Shown here: piece after piece, positions 1 through 6,281 of the stretch
Numbering within the stretch: position 1 is the stretch's first letter
Layout: each line of letters starts with the position of its first letter
NCBI GenBank assembly: GCA_041743835.1
Contig: JBGTLW010000116.1
Span: 1 to 10,593 of the forward strand
From: JBGTLW01 sp041743835
GTDB taxonomy: Bacteria > Planctomycetota > Phycisphaerae > Phycisphaerales > Phycisphaeraceae
DNA length: 10,593 bases
Direction: 5' to 3'
Made by a program: the position numbers and the translations under genes
The notes under the pieces: model-generated
What the model saw: only the letters and a program-made list of their open reading frames with translations
The model's database searches: none
What the model was told of the DNA's origin: nothing

Positions 1-105
1 GAGTCGGCCCAGAAGAAGTGGCGACGGCTCAACGGCCACGAACTGATCGGCGACGTCATCGCCGGCATCACCTTCACCGACGGAGTCAAACAACACGCCG
101 CCTGA
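1..105 (+). CDS. IS256/mutator-family transposase, C-terminal fragment
   Basis: Frame 1 is open from the window edge to a TGA at 103-105 and encodes 34 residues that run ESAQKKWRRLNG, then ELIGDVIAGITFTDGV. This layout matches the C-terminal tail of mutator-type transposases as I remember it: an 'AQKKWRRL' helix followed by a short 'vI.GvkF.DG' strand. These enzymes are DDE transposases that move the element by cut-and-paste or copy-out using the terminal repeats. The catalytic residues are upstream of the window. The stop lies about 35 bases inside the presumed element end, as expected for these compact elements. The family call rests on a short tail and needs the upstream sequence to be certain. 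Confidence 0.7.
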   Translation, partial: ESAQKKWRRLNGHELIGDVIAGITFTDGVKQHAA

Positions 106-110
106 TCAAA

Positions 111-139
111 CTTCATCCACAGCTTTTGACAATATCTCC
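111..139. repeat. Probable right terminal inverted repeat of the insertion sequence
   Basis: The bases just after the transposase stop read CTTCATCCACAGCTTTTGAC and continue AATATCTCC. Read inward from the right this starts GGAGATATTGTCAAAAG, a form similar to IS256-type ends. The matching left repeat is outside the window, so the repeat cannot be confirmed by pairing and its outer edge may be off by a few bases. Confidence 0.5.
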
Positions 140-1543
140 CCCTCCGGCAACCCGGCGGGTGAGCCTTACGACGCGCACGCAAGCGCTTTCAACCCCGCCT
201 CCAGCTACCCCGGCAACACCTGGACCGAGGCCGAACGCCTCGCGGAGCAGGCCCACGAGTACTTTCAGGCCGGTCACTGGCAGCGGGCAGCCGATGCCCT
301 GTGCGATGCGTTGGCAGTCAACCCCGATCAAGCCGAGTGGTGGTACGGCCTGGGCGTGACATTGGACGCGATGGACCGCTTCCCCGAGGCGGCCGAGGCA
401 TTCGAGAAGGTCATCGCCCAGCGTGGTCCCGACACATCCGTGATGCTGCAACTGAGCAACGCACAGATCAACGCCGGCCAGCCGGAGCGTGCGCGGCAGA
501 CGCTGGAGCGCACACTGGAACTGGACCGGCAGTGTGAGGCGGCCTACTGCCAACACATCCTGGCCTGTGCCCTGATGGGCGACCACGATGAGGCGGAGGT
601 CAGCTTCTACCTTGCCCGGCAGATCACCGAGGCCTGCCCAGCCTGTCTGGATCATCTGGGTCGCTCCTTCGCCATGCGACGGGACCACAACCGATCGATC
701 GCCTGCTGGCAGGCGGCGCGCCAACTGGACCCCGGCTACCCCGGCCTCGGCGCGAACCTCGCGCGGGCTTACCAGCGGTCCGGCCAACCACACCGTGCCC
801 TGGCCTTATACATGCACGAACTGCGGCAGGACCCGGGGAACCGGCAACTGCTGATCGATCTGGCGAGCCTGCTCTGTGAACAGGGCCGACCCGTGGAAGC
901 AAGCGAGAAGCTCCGCCGCGCGTTGGAGCTCGACGCATTGGATATTGAAGCGATGGTTGCGCTGGGCGATGTGTACCTCACGCTTGGCCAACCCGAACTG
1001 GCACGGAAGCGGTTCTCCCAGGCAGCAGGCCTTGAGCGGGGCTGGCCGGGGGTGCAGTTGGGGCTTGCGTCTGCCTGCCTCGCGATGGGTGACACCCCCG
1101 GAGCCATCCGGCACGCGGTGGCGGAGATGGCAACCGACGGGCAGTCACCCAAGCAGGCTCTGCAATTGGCGAATCTGCTGCTCCAGTTGCGGGAGCATGG
1201 CCGCGCAGCCGACTGGCTCGGACCGATGGTTGAAGGCAACGACCCGCTGCTGATCGACGAACCCGATGCCTATGTCAAGGGCCTGCATCTGCTGGGTCTG
1301 GCGCGGCTGTCGCTCGGTGAAGCCAAGGCCGCAGCCGTAACGTTCCGCCGGGTGTTGCGTGTCGGCGGGCACAACGACCTTGCGTTGCGTAGCCTCGCCG
1401 AGGCCTATCTTCAGTCGGGCCGTTTGGCGCGGGCTTCAGCGATCTGCCGCGCTGCGCTGCGAGACAAACCGCTGGACCGCTCGCTGTGCAAGCTCAGCCG
1501 GCGAATCCGTCTGACGGCCCTGCGCTCCCGCACGGGCTTCTGA
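140..1543 (+). CDS. TPR-repeat protein, 5' end lost to IS insertion
   Basis: The protein is a solenoid of tetratricopeptide repeats, a scaffold for protein-protein contacts; its partner and role are unknown. Repeats of exactly 34 residues run in register (AEWWYGLGVTLDAMD, TSVMLQLSNAQINAG, EAAYCQHILACALMG, PACLDHLGRSFAMRR, PGLGANLARAYQRSG, RQLLIDLASLLCEQG, IEAMVALGDVYLTLG, PGVQLGLASACLAMG), followed by about three looser ones. One more repeat lies before residue 1 of the only usual start, TTG at 311 (410 residues from there). The frame is open from 47, inside the insertion sequence, but has no ATG, GTG or TTG before 311. TTG 311 has no ribosome binding site and splits a repeat, so the native start is probably on the far side of the element. 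Coordinates here mark the preserved host reading frame, and the gene may be a pseudogene. No signal peptide can be judged. Six cysteines cluster in repeats 2-4. Confidence 0.8.
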   Translation, partial: PSGNPAGEPYDAHASAFNPASSYPGNTWTEAERLAEQAHEYFQAGHWQRAADALCDALAVNPDQAEWWYGLGVTLDAMDRFPEAAEAFEKVIAQRGPDTSVMLQLSNAQINAGQPERARQTLERTLELDRQCEAAYCQHILACALMGDHDEAEVSFYLARQITEACPACLDHLGRSFAMRRDHNRSIACWQAARQLDPGYPGLGANLARAYQRSGQPHRALALYMHELRQDPGNRQLLIDLASLLCEQGRPVEASEKLRRALELDALDIEAMVALGDVYLTLGQPELARKRFSQAAGLERGWPGVQLGLASACLAMGDTPGAIRHAVAEMATDGQSPKQALQLANLLLQLREHGRAADWLGPMVEGNDPLLIDEPDAYVKGLHLLGLARLSLGEAKAAAVTFRRVLRVGGHNDLALRSLAEAYLQSGRLARASAICRAALRDKPLDRSLCKLSRRIRLTALRSRTGF

Positions 1544-1627
1544 CCCCCACACCGCACAACTCGGATTCGCCTTATGCTCTTGGCGGCATCGGCGGGTTGT
1601 GACTCTACCCGAACAACCCTCTCCCGC

Positions 1628-1655
1628 TTTACACCCGCCCCGCCGCGACTACCAT
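1628..1655 (+). promoter_or_regulatory. Candidate serS promoter close to the start codon
   Basis: TTTACA at 1628-1633 and TACCAT at 1650-1655 are separated by 16 bases, and the -10-like box ends 9 bases before the serS ATG at 1665. Transcription would begin about at 1662, leaving almost no leader. No Shine-Dalgarno sequence is seen. The hexamers match consensus only moderately. Confidence 0.4.
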
Positions 1656-1664
1656 GGCCCCGCC

Positions 1665-3056
1665 ATGATCGACCTCAAAGACCTGCGAGCCAATCCCGAC
1701 AAGTACCGCCAGGGCGCCGCCAACAAGGGCAGTGCCGTGGACCTCGACGCCCTGCTCGCGGTAGATGGCGATCTCCGCGCCCTGATCACACGACAGCAGG
1801 AACTGGTCGCGGAGAAGAACCGCATCGGCAAGGAGATCGGGCAGGTCGCGGGGCAGATCAGCAAAGCCACCGGCGATGCAAAGGCTGCGCTGCAAGCTCA
1901 GATGAAGGCCTTGCAGGCCCGCCCCAATGAAATCAAGGCTGAAGAAGCCACGCTCGTGGACAAGGTCCGAGAGTTGGAAGCCAGCCGCGATGCCATGTGG
2001 CTGGATATCCCGCAGCCCGCAGACCCGGATGTGCCCGTCGGCAAGAGCGCGGCCGACAATGTCGAGATCAGCCGTTGGTCCCCCCCGGGCTTCGACTTGG
2101 CCAAGACCTTCGAGCAGAACAAGGGCTTCAAACCCAAGACCCACATCGAGTTGATCGAGTCGCTGGGGCTGGTGGACTTTGCACGCGGTGTGAAGATTGC
2201 TGGGTCACGCAGCTATGTCCTCGTCGGCGATGGCATGCGGCTGCACAACGCCATCCTCCGCTACGCCTTCGACCGGATGACCAACGACAACGGCTTCACG
2301 CCCATGAGCGTCGCGGACCTGGTCCGACACGAGATGATGGTCGGCACCGGGTTCTTCCCCCACGGCCGAGACCAAGTGTACGACGTCGCCAACCCCACCG
2401 GGGACTACGGCCTGGCGCTCTCGGGCACGGGCGAGGTCGGGCTAATGGGCTTCCATCAGGATGAGATCATCCCCGAGGACGGGTTGCCCAAGCGCTACAC
2501 GACGGTCTCCACCTGCTTCCGCCGGGAGGCTGGGGCGCACGGCAAGGACACTGCGGGGTTGTATCGCATCCATCAGTTCGACAAGGTAGAGCAGGTGGTG
2601 ATCTGCAAGGCGGATGAGGCGGAAAGCCGGGCGTGGCACAAGAAGATGATCGGCTACGTCGAATCGCTGTTGCAACAACTGCATTTGCCGTACCGCCTGT
2701 TGCAGTGCTGCACCGGCGATCTTGGGCCGAAGAACGCAGACATGGTGGACATCGAGTGCTGGATGCCCGGCCGGGGCGCCACCGCGACGGATGGGACACC
2801 CACCGGGGATTTCGGCGAAACCCACTCCGCCAGCCGGCTGTACGACTATCAGTGTCGGCGTCTGAACATGCGGTACCAGACCACGGATGAAAAAGGCAAG
2901 AAGCAGACCCTGTTCTGCCACAGCCTCAACAATACCGTTGCCGCCAGCCCGCGGATACTGATCCCCATTCTGGAGATGTATCAGAACGCCGACGGCAGCG
3001 TGACGGTGCCCGAGGTGCTTCGGCCGTACATGAACGGGCAGTCACGCATTGGGTGA
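1665..3056 (+). CDS. serS: Seryl-tRNA synthetase
   Basis: This class II synthetase activates serine with ATP and charges tRNA-Ser in the cytoplasm. The 463-residue product is slightly longer than the usual 420-430. Residues 1-110 form the N-terminal tRNA-binding arm, a long antiparallel coiled coil rich in K, E, A and Q (about 35-110). Motif 1 lies near 208-232 (VADLVRHEMMVGTGFFP). Motif 2 is at about 280-310 (STCFRREAGAHGKDT, then HQFDKVEQV), with the ATP-binding FRREAG. Motif 3 is at about 418-441 and ends in the invariant Arg430. Motif 3 reads SLNNTVAASPR where many bacterial enzymes have TLNGSGLAVGR, and a short extra loop (TATDGTPTGDF) sits before the ETHSASRLYDYQ segment. I chose ATG 1665 because MIDLKDLRANPDKYR matches the family N-terminus; a GTG at 1599 would add 22 unlikely residues. 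Confidence 0.96.
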   Translation: MIDLKDLRANPDKYRQGAANKGSAVDLDALLAVDGDLRALITRQQELVAEKNRIGKEIGQVAGQISKATGDAKAALQAQMKALQARPNEIKAEEATLVDKVRELEASRDAMWLDIPQPADPDVPVGKSAADNVEISRWSPPGFDLAKTFEQNKGFKPKTHIELIESLGLVDFARGVKIAGSRSYVLVGDGMRLHNAILRYAFDRMTNDNGFTPMSVADLVRHEMMVGTGFFPHGRDQVYDVANPTGDYGLALSGTGEVGLMGFHQDEIIPEDGLPKRYTTVSTCFRREAGAHGKDTAGLYRIHQFDKVEQVVICKADEAESRAWHKKMIGYVESLLQQLHLPYRLLQCCTGDLGPKNADMVDIECWMPGRGATATDGTPTGDFGETHSASRLYDYQCRRLNMRYQTTDEKGKKQTLFCHSLNNTVAASPRILIPILEMYQNADGSVTVPEVLRPYMNGQSRIG

Positions 3057-3082
3057 AAAGCCTGAACGCGCGGCCCGTCAAG

Positions 3083-3095
3083 AGCCTCCGAGGCT
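3083..3095. other. Short perfect inverted repeat after serS
   Basis: AGCCTC-C-GAGGCT lies 26 bases past the serS stop. As RNA it could form a 4-bp stem with a 5-base loop. No T tract follows, so it is not a classical intrinsic terminator, and it may be chance. Confidence 0.25.
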
Positions 3096-3148
3096 GTCAA
3101 AATGGCTGGACACGGCTCAAACGAAAAAACCGACTCGTCGACCGCACG

Positions 3149-3182
3149 GCTTCTAAGTTGCTTCTAAAACTTGCTTTATAAT
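3149..3182 (+). promoter_or_regulatory. AT-rich patch with repeated GCTTCTAA and a consensus TATAAT
   Basis: GCTTCTAA occurs at 3149-3156 and again at 3160-3167, exactly 11 bases apart, about one helical turn. A perfect TATAAT follows at 3177-3182. No good -35 lies 16-18 bases upstream of it. It could be an alternative folC promoter with a leader of about 38 bases, or a regulator site placed on one face of the DNA. Confidence 0.35.
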
Positions 3183-3189
3183 TGTCAAG

Positions 3190-3218
3190 TTGACGCGAGT
3201 CATAGTTTCCTCTATGCT
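3190..3218 (+). promoter_or_regulatory. Strong candidate folC promoter, leaderless geometry
   Basis: TTGACG at 3190-3195 and TATGCT at 3213-3218 are separated by 17 bases, an excellent match to a housekeeping sigma factor promoter. The -10 box ends 8 bases before the folC ATG at 3227, so transcription should begin at or one or two bases before the start codon. The -35 overlaps the palindrome GTCAA-G-TTGAC (3184-3194), a possible operator. Confidence 0.6.
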
Positions 3219-3226
3219 GGTGGGTT

Positions 3227-4720
3227 ATGCCATCTTCCACAAAATCCAAGAAGCCGACGCGGTCGCCGCGCGCTAAAACCGTTGCCAACCCCGCCCCGAC
3301 AGCCCGCTCCCCCAAGCTCAAGAGCAGGGTCGCACGGGAGGGGATCAGCCCCGCGTCCTCCATCACCAACTACACCACCGCCCTCCGCTGGCTGTACGAC
3401 CACACCGACCACGAGCGCCTGCGGCTGGTCCGGTACAACGAGCGCACCTTCAACCTTGGCCGCATGAAGAAGCTGCTGGACCTCATGGGCAACCCCCATG
3501 ACCAGATCAAGTGCGTCCACATCGCGGGCACCAAGGGCAAGGGATCGACCTGTGCCATGATCGCCTCCATGCTCGAGAACTGCGGCTACACGGTCGGCCT
3601 CTACACCAGCCCACACCTCATCGACCTCCGCGAACGCATCACGATCAACAGCCACATGATCTCTTACAACGACATGGCAGAGGCGTTCAAAAAGATCGCC
3701 GCGGTCGAGGGAGCCTTCAAGGACCAGCCGCCCACGTTCTTCGAGATCATGACCGCGGCCGCGTTCCAGTACTTCGCAGACCAGGCGGTGGATATCGCGG
3801 TACTCGAAACCGGCCTCGGTGGTCGGCTCGACTGCACCACCGTCTGCAACCCGCTGGTCACCGCCATCACCTCCATCTCCAAGGACCACACCCACCTCCT
3901 TGGCAATGAGCTGACCGAGATCGCGCGCGAGAAGGCGGGCATCTTCAAACGCGGTGTTGCCGCGTTGTCCGTTGAGCAGGAGCCCGACGTCGCCGACGTG
4001 TTCCGAACCGTCGCGGCCGAGGTCGGCACGGAGGTTCAGTTCACCGGCAAGGACCTGGACTTCTCCCACCGCTTCGAGGCAAACAAGGAGCTTGGCCCCC
4101 ACTCACGGGTCAGCCTCACCACCGAGCGCTCACGCTTCGAGCACCTCGCGGTGCCACTACGAGGCGAGCATCAGGCCCACAACTGCGGCTTGGCGCTGGC
4201 GGTACTCGATCGGCTCAAGCTCCACGGCTACGACCTGCCCGAGGACAAGGTCATCGCCGGCCTTGCCAACACCAAGCTCGACGGCCGGATGGAGCAGGTC
4301 TGGACAGAACCCCGCATCATCATCGACGGCGCCCACAACGCAGCGTCTGTCGCTGCGCTCATCAAGGCGCTGGGGGCCCACGTCAGCTACGACAGCCTCG
4401 TGCTGATCTTCGGCTGCGGCCAGGACAAAGACGTGCGTGGCATGCTCAAGCAGGTCTCGCTCGGTGCGGACAAAATCATCTTCACCCGTGCCAAGAATAA
4501 CCCACGGGCCGAGGAACCCTCGGACCTGCTCACACGGTTCAACGAGTTGTCGGGCAAGATGGCGCAGACCGCCCCGGACCTCGAATCCGCGCTCAAGCTC
4601 GCCGCCCGCGCGGTGTCGCGTGAAGACCTGATTGTGGTGACCGGCTCGTTCTACCTGGCTGGGGAAGCACGCAAGTACTTCCACGACGTCCAGACCCGAC
4701 GCGCACGCCAACAATCCTGA
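3227..4720 (+). CDS. folC: Folylpolyglutamate synthase / dihydrofolate synthase
   Basis: FolC joins glutamate to dihydropteroate and/or extends the gamma-glutamyl tail of folates, using ATP, in the cytoplasm. The 497-residue product carries the Mur-ligase-like fold. The ATP loop GTKGKGST is at 101-108, followed by YTSPHLIDLRERI (126-138), the ETGLGGRLDCT signature (194-204), SKDHTHLLG (218-226) with REKAGIFKRG (234-243), and the C-terminal-domain start NTKLDGRMEQ plus DGAHN (367-371). The family is usually about 420-450 residues. The excess is a basic tail, residues 1-45, rich in K, R, S, T and P, before the usual N-terminal helix (TALRWLYDH). ATG 3227 is the only sensible start, and its promoter ends 8 bases upstream. 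Whether the enzyme has both activities cannot be told from the sequence by eye. Confidence 0.95.
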   Translation: MPSSTKSKKPTRSPRAKTVANPAPTARSPKLKSRVAREGISPASSITNYTTALRWLYDHTDHERLRLVRYNERTFNLGRMKKLLDLMGNPHDQIKCVHIAGTKGKGSTCAMIASMLENCGYTVGLYTSPHLIDLRERITINSHMISYNDMAEAFKKIAAVEGAFKDQPPTFFEIMTAAAFQYFADQAVDIAVLETGLGGRLDCTTVCNPLVTAITSISKDHTHLLGNELTEIAREKAGIFKRGVAALSVEQEPDVADVFRTVAAEVGTEVQFTGKDLDFSHRFEANKELGPHSRVSLTTERSRFEHLAVPLRGEHQAHNCGLALAVLDRLKLHGYDLPEDKVIAGLANTKLDGRMEQVWTEPRIIIDGAHNAASVAALIKALGAHVSYDSLVLIFGCGQDKDVRGMLKQVSLGADKIIFTRAKNNPRAEEPSDLLTRFNELSGKMAQTAPDLESALKLAARAVSREDLIVVTGSFYLAGEARKYFHDVQTRRARQQS

Positions 4721-4723
4721 CCC

Positions 4724-4761
4724 CCGGAACTCCCCCCGGAAAGTTTCCCGGGGTTCCCCGG
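4724..4761. repeat. Imperfect long inverted repeat between folC and tmk
   Basis: Starting four bases after the folC stop, C-rich and G-rich arms can fold back around 4742-4744. Pairs run through GGAA/TTCC next to the loop, CCCC/GGGG in the middle, GGAA/TTCC again and CC/GG at the base, with small bulges of C. No T tract follows on either strand. It may stabilise the 3' end of folC mRNA or aid termination. Confidence 0.45.
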
Positions 4762-4840
4762 ACCTCCCCTGTGGACTTCCCCGGCCCACCGCACCACGCG
4801 GAACAACCCGAGTTCGACACACGGCGGCCCACGGACACAC

Positions 4841-4846
4841 TATCCT
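4841..4846 (+). promoter_or_regulatory. Candidate -10 box of tmk
   Basis: TATCCT ends 7 bases before the tmk ATG (4854), so a transcript from it would begin at the start codon. No convincing -35 lies at 16-18 bases; the nearest TTCGAC (4813-4818) is 22 bases away. The call rests on the spacing shared with several other genes in the window. Confidence 0.35.
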
Positions 4847-4853
4847 ACCGCCC

Positions 4854-5549
4854 ATGCCCCGCAACCCCGACGTTGGCCCGGCTTCGCAGGACCACTGGCT
4901 CGCACAACTCGCCGGCCGGTTCATCGTGTTCGATGGCCCCGACGGCAGCGGCAAGACCACACAGTTCCACCGATTCGTCGACGCAGCACAGACCGCGGGC
5001 CTGACCGTCTGCGAGGTCCGTGAGCCGGGCGGCACGCACATCGGCGAAGAAATCCGCGACCTGCTGCTGGAGATCAAGGAATACCACGACCGCGAGCCGA
5101 TGGACCCGGTCTGCGAGATGCTCCTGTTCATGGCCAGCCGGGCCCAGCTCATCGCCCAACGCATCCGCCCAGCCCTGAAGCGCGGGGAACTGGTGCTGGC
5201 CGACCGATTCATCAGCTCGACACTGGCGTACCAAGGGACGGCCGGGGGCATCGCGGTCAGCGACATCCTCCGCGTCGGGCAGGTGGCACTGGGGCAGAGT
5301 TGGCCGGACCTCGTCGTGGTGTTCGATGTCGATGAGGCGACTGCCGCGACCCGGCTCAACCCGCTGCTGGACCGCATGGAAGCCAAGGGGGCCGCGTTCC
5401 ACCGCAAGGTACGGCAAGGCTACCTCGACCAGGCCCGTCAGGACGCGGACCGATATCTGGTCATCGACGCGCGGGCCGACACCGACAGCGTATATGCCAC
5501 CCTGCTCACGCAACTGGAACACCGCGCTAAAACCTGGCGAGCCGGATGA
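4854..5549 (+). CDS. tmk: Thymidylate kinase
   Basis: This enzyme phosphorylates dTMP to dTDP with ATP in the dTTP pathway. The 231-residue product has a P-loop GPDGSGKTT at 28-36, the REPGGT substrate segment at 56-61, and the DRF motif at 117-119 followed by SSTLAYQG, which binds thymidine. The P-loop has no basic residue at its variable positions, and a basic LID-like stretch follows (LLDRMEAKGAAFHRKVRQGY, about 165-184), as in the bacterial type II enzymes. The length is close to the usual 205-215 plus an N-terminal extension of about 20 residues (MPRNPDVGPASQDHWLAQLA). The start is the first ATG, and the -10-like box 7 bases upstream favours it. It lies 133 bases after folC on the same strand and converges with the transglycosylase gene. 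Confidence 0.95.
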   Translation: MPRNPDVGPASQDHWLAQLAGRFIVFDGPDGSGKTTQFHRFVDAAQTAGLTVCEVREPGGTHIGEEIRDLLLEIKEYHDREPMDPVCEMLLFMASRAQLIAQRIRPALKRGELVLADRFISSTLAYQGTAGGIAVSDILRVGQVALGQSWPDLVVVFDVDEATAATRLNPLLDRMEAKGAAFHRKVRQGYLDQARQDADRYLVIDARADTDSVYATLLTQLEHRAKTWRAG

Positions 5550-5606
5550 CCACGGCCCCGACATAACGCTGTTCCACGTGCAACACCACTTGCGAGCACC
5601 CGAGCA

Positions 5607-5632
5607 CACCAGCCGTGCGCACAATGCTGGTG
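5607..5632. terminator. Possible hairpin between convergent tmk and transglycosylase genes
   Basis: CACCAGC (5607-5613) pairs perfectly with GCTGGTG (5626-5632). The 12-base loop contains the small palindrome GTGCGCAC. Its position between two convergent genes fits a shared terminator, but no T tract is present, so the role is a guess. Confidence 0.35.
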
Positions 5633-5634
5633 CG

Positions 5635-6207
5635 TTACGGGGTCTGCGGGTCTTGCCACGCGTCGCGCTCGCGCAGGACATTGGCTACATACGCCCGGGT
5701 CTTGGGACCAGCCACACGCTTGATCAGCGCTTCGCTGCTCAGCTTCGGGTGCTGCCGACGGGCGCGGGCGATCGCTGTCGGGCCCATGTGGTAGGCCGCG
5801 AGCGCAAGCCGCTCATCCTGATCGAATCGTTTTAGCAGATACGCCAGGTACGTCGTCCCGATGCGCACGTTGTACGCCGGGTCTGTCAGGTCACCCTTGG
5901 GGATCTCGGGGTTGCGTTGCAGCACATCGGTCAGCGTGATGGGCGTGATCTGCATCAGGCCCACCGCATCCCGCTCGGATCGCACCGCTGGCCGACCGCT
6001 GGATTCGATCAAAACCACAGCCCGCACCAGCGAAACCGGCAAGCCAGTGGACGCCGCGTACTCGCGGATCAACGGCATGTGGTGGTCCACCCGCCACTCG
6101 ACGTACTCCCCACGCCCCACCCAAAATAACCACATCACCACCACAAACACCAAAGCCGCCAGCCCCGAGGCCAGCGCGGTCCTGCGTCTGTGGTGCCTGT
6201 GAGCCAT
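5635..6207 (-). CDS. Membrane-anchored lytic transglycosylase (SLT domain)
   Basis: The 190-residue protein resembles soluble lytic transglycosylases, which cleave the MurNAc-GlcNAc bond of peptidoglycan with formation of a 1,6-anhydro ring. After a basic start (MAHRHHRRR) there is one hydrophobic helix at about 11-31, so it is probably an N-terminally anchored protein with its domain in the periplasm. The catalytic glutamate is E68 in IESSGRP. GLMQITP follows at 83-89, then NVRIGTTYLAYLL and AYHMGP at 138-143, where the family usually has AYNAGP. The size is that of a bare SLT domain plus anchor, with no extra LysM or other wall-binding domain. It is transcribed alone and converges with tmk. 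TAGAAT ends 6 bases before the ATG. A lysozyme-like or spore-type SLT enzyme is the nearest alternative. Confidence 0.88.
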   Translation of the reverse strand: MAHRHHRRRTALASGLAALVFVVVMWLFWVGRGEYVEWRVDHHMPLIREYAASTGLPVSLVRAVVLIESSGRPAVRSERDAVGLMQITPITLTDVLQRNPEIPKGDLTDPAYNVRIGTTYLAYLLKRFDQDERLALAAYHMGPTAIARARRQHPKLSSEALIKRVAGPKTRAYVANVLRERDAWQDPQTP

Positions 6208-6213
6208 GCCGCG

Positions 6214-6219
6214 ATTCTA
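6214..6219 (-). promoter_or_regulatory. Candidate -10 box of the transglycosylase gene
   Basis: On the minus strand TAGAAT ends 6 bases before the ATG at 6207. The hexamer 17 bases further upstream is TCATCG, a poor -35. The spacing again predicts a transcript starting at the start codon. Confidence 0.35.
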
Positions 6220-6281
6220 TCGCATGGCCACTCTCACGATGACGCCCCGAACCGGCCGATAAAACATCATCGGGAAACCTC

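Larger units (their letters stand above)
1..139 (+). mobile_element. Right end of an IS256/mutator-type insertion sequence (partial)
   Basis: This is the 3' end of an insertion sequence whose left part lies outside the window. It holds the end of a transposase gene, which stops at 105, and then about 30 bases reaching a likely terminal repeat. The motif CTTTTGACAATATCTCC, read outward, resembles the outer ends of IS256-family elements as I remember them. The outer boundary near 139 is an estimate. From there on the sequence reads as the host TPR gene. The left end and the target duplication cannot be seen, so family and boundary are inferred from the transposase tail and the repeat-like end. 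Confidence 0.65.

Noticed and set aside
638..658. CxxC-histidine motif in the TPR protein as a c-type haem site
   Set aside because: The sequence is CPACLDH, with two residues between the second Cys and His, so it is not the CxxCH needed for covalent haem attachment.
1599..1664. GTG start extending SerRS by 22 residues
   Set aside because: The extra residues are proline-rich and unlike the family, and the frame would overlap the candidate promoter. ATG 1665 fits the conserved N-terminus.
3212..4102. 296-codon open frame on the minus strand within folC
   Set aside because: Antisense to the conserved FolC core; its valine- and glycine-rich text with no domain is typical of a shadow frame.
4157..5407. 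416-codon open frame on the minus strand across folC and tmk
   Set aside because: It lies opposite two certain genes in high-GC DNA, shows no family motif, and has a composition dominated by Ser, Arg, Pro and Trp as expected of an antisense shadow.
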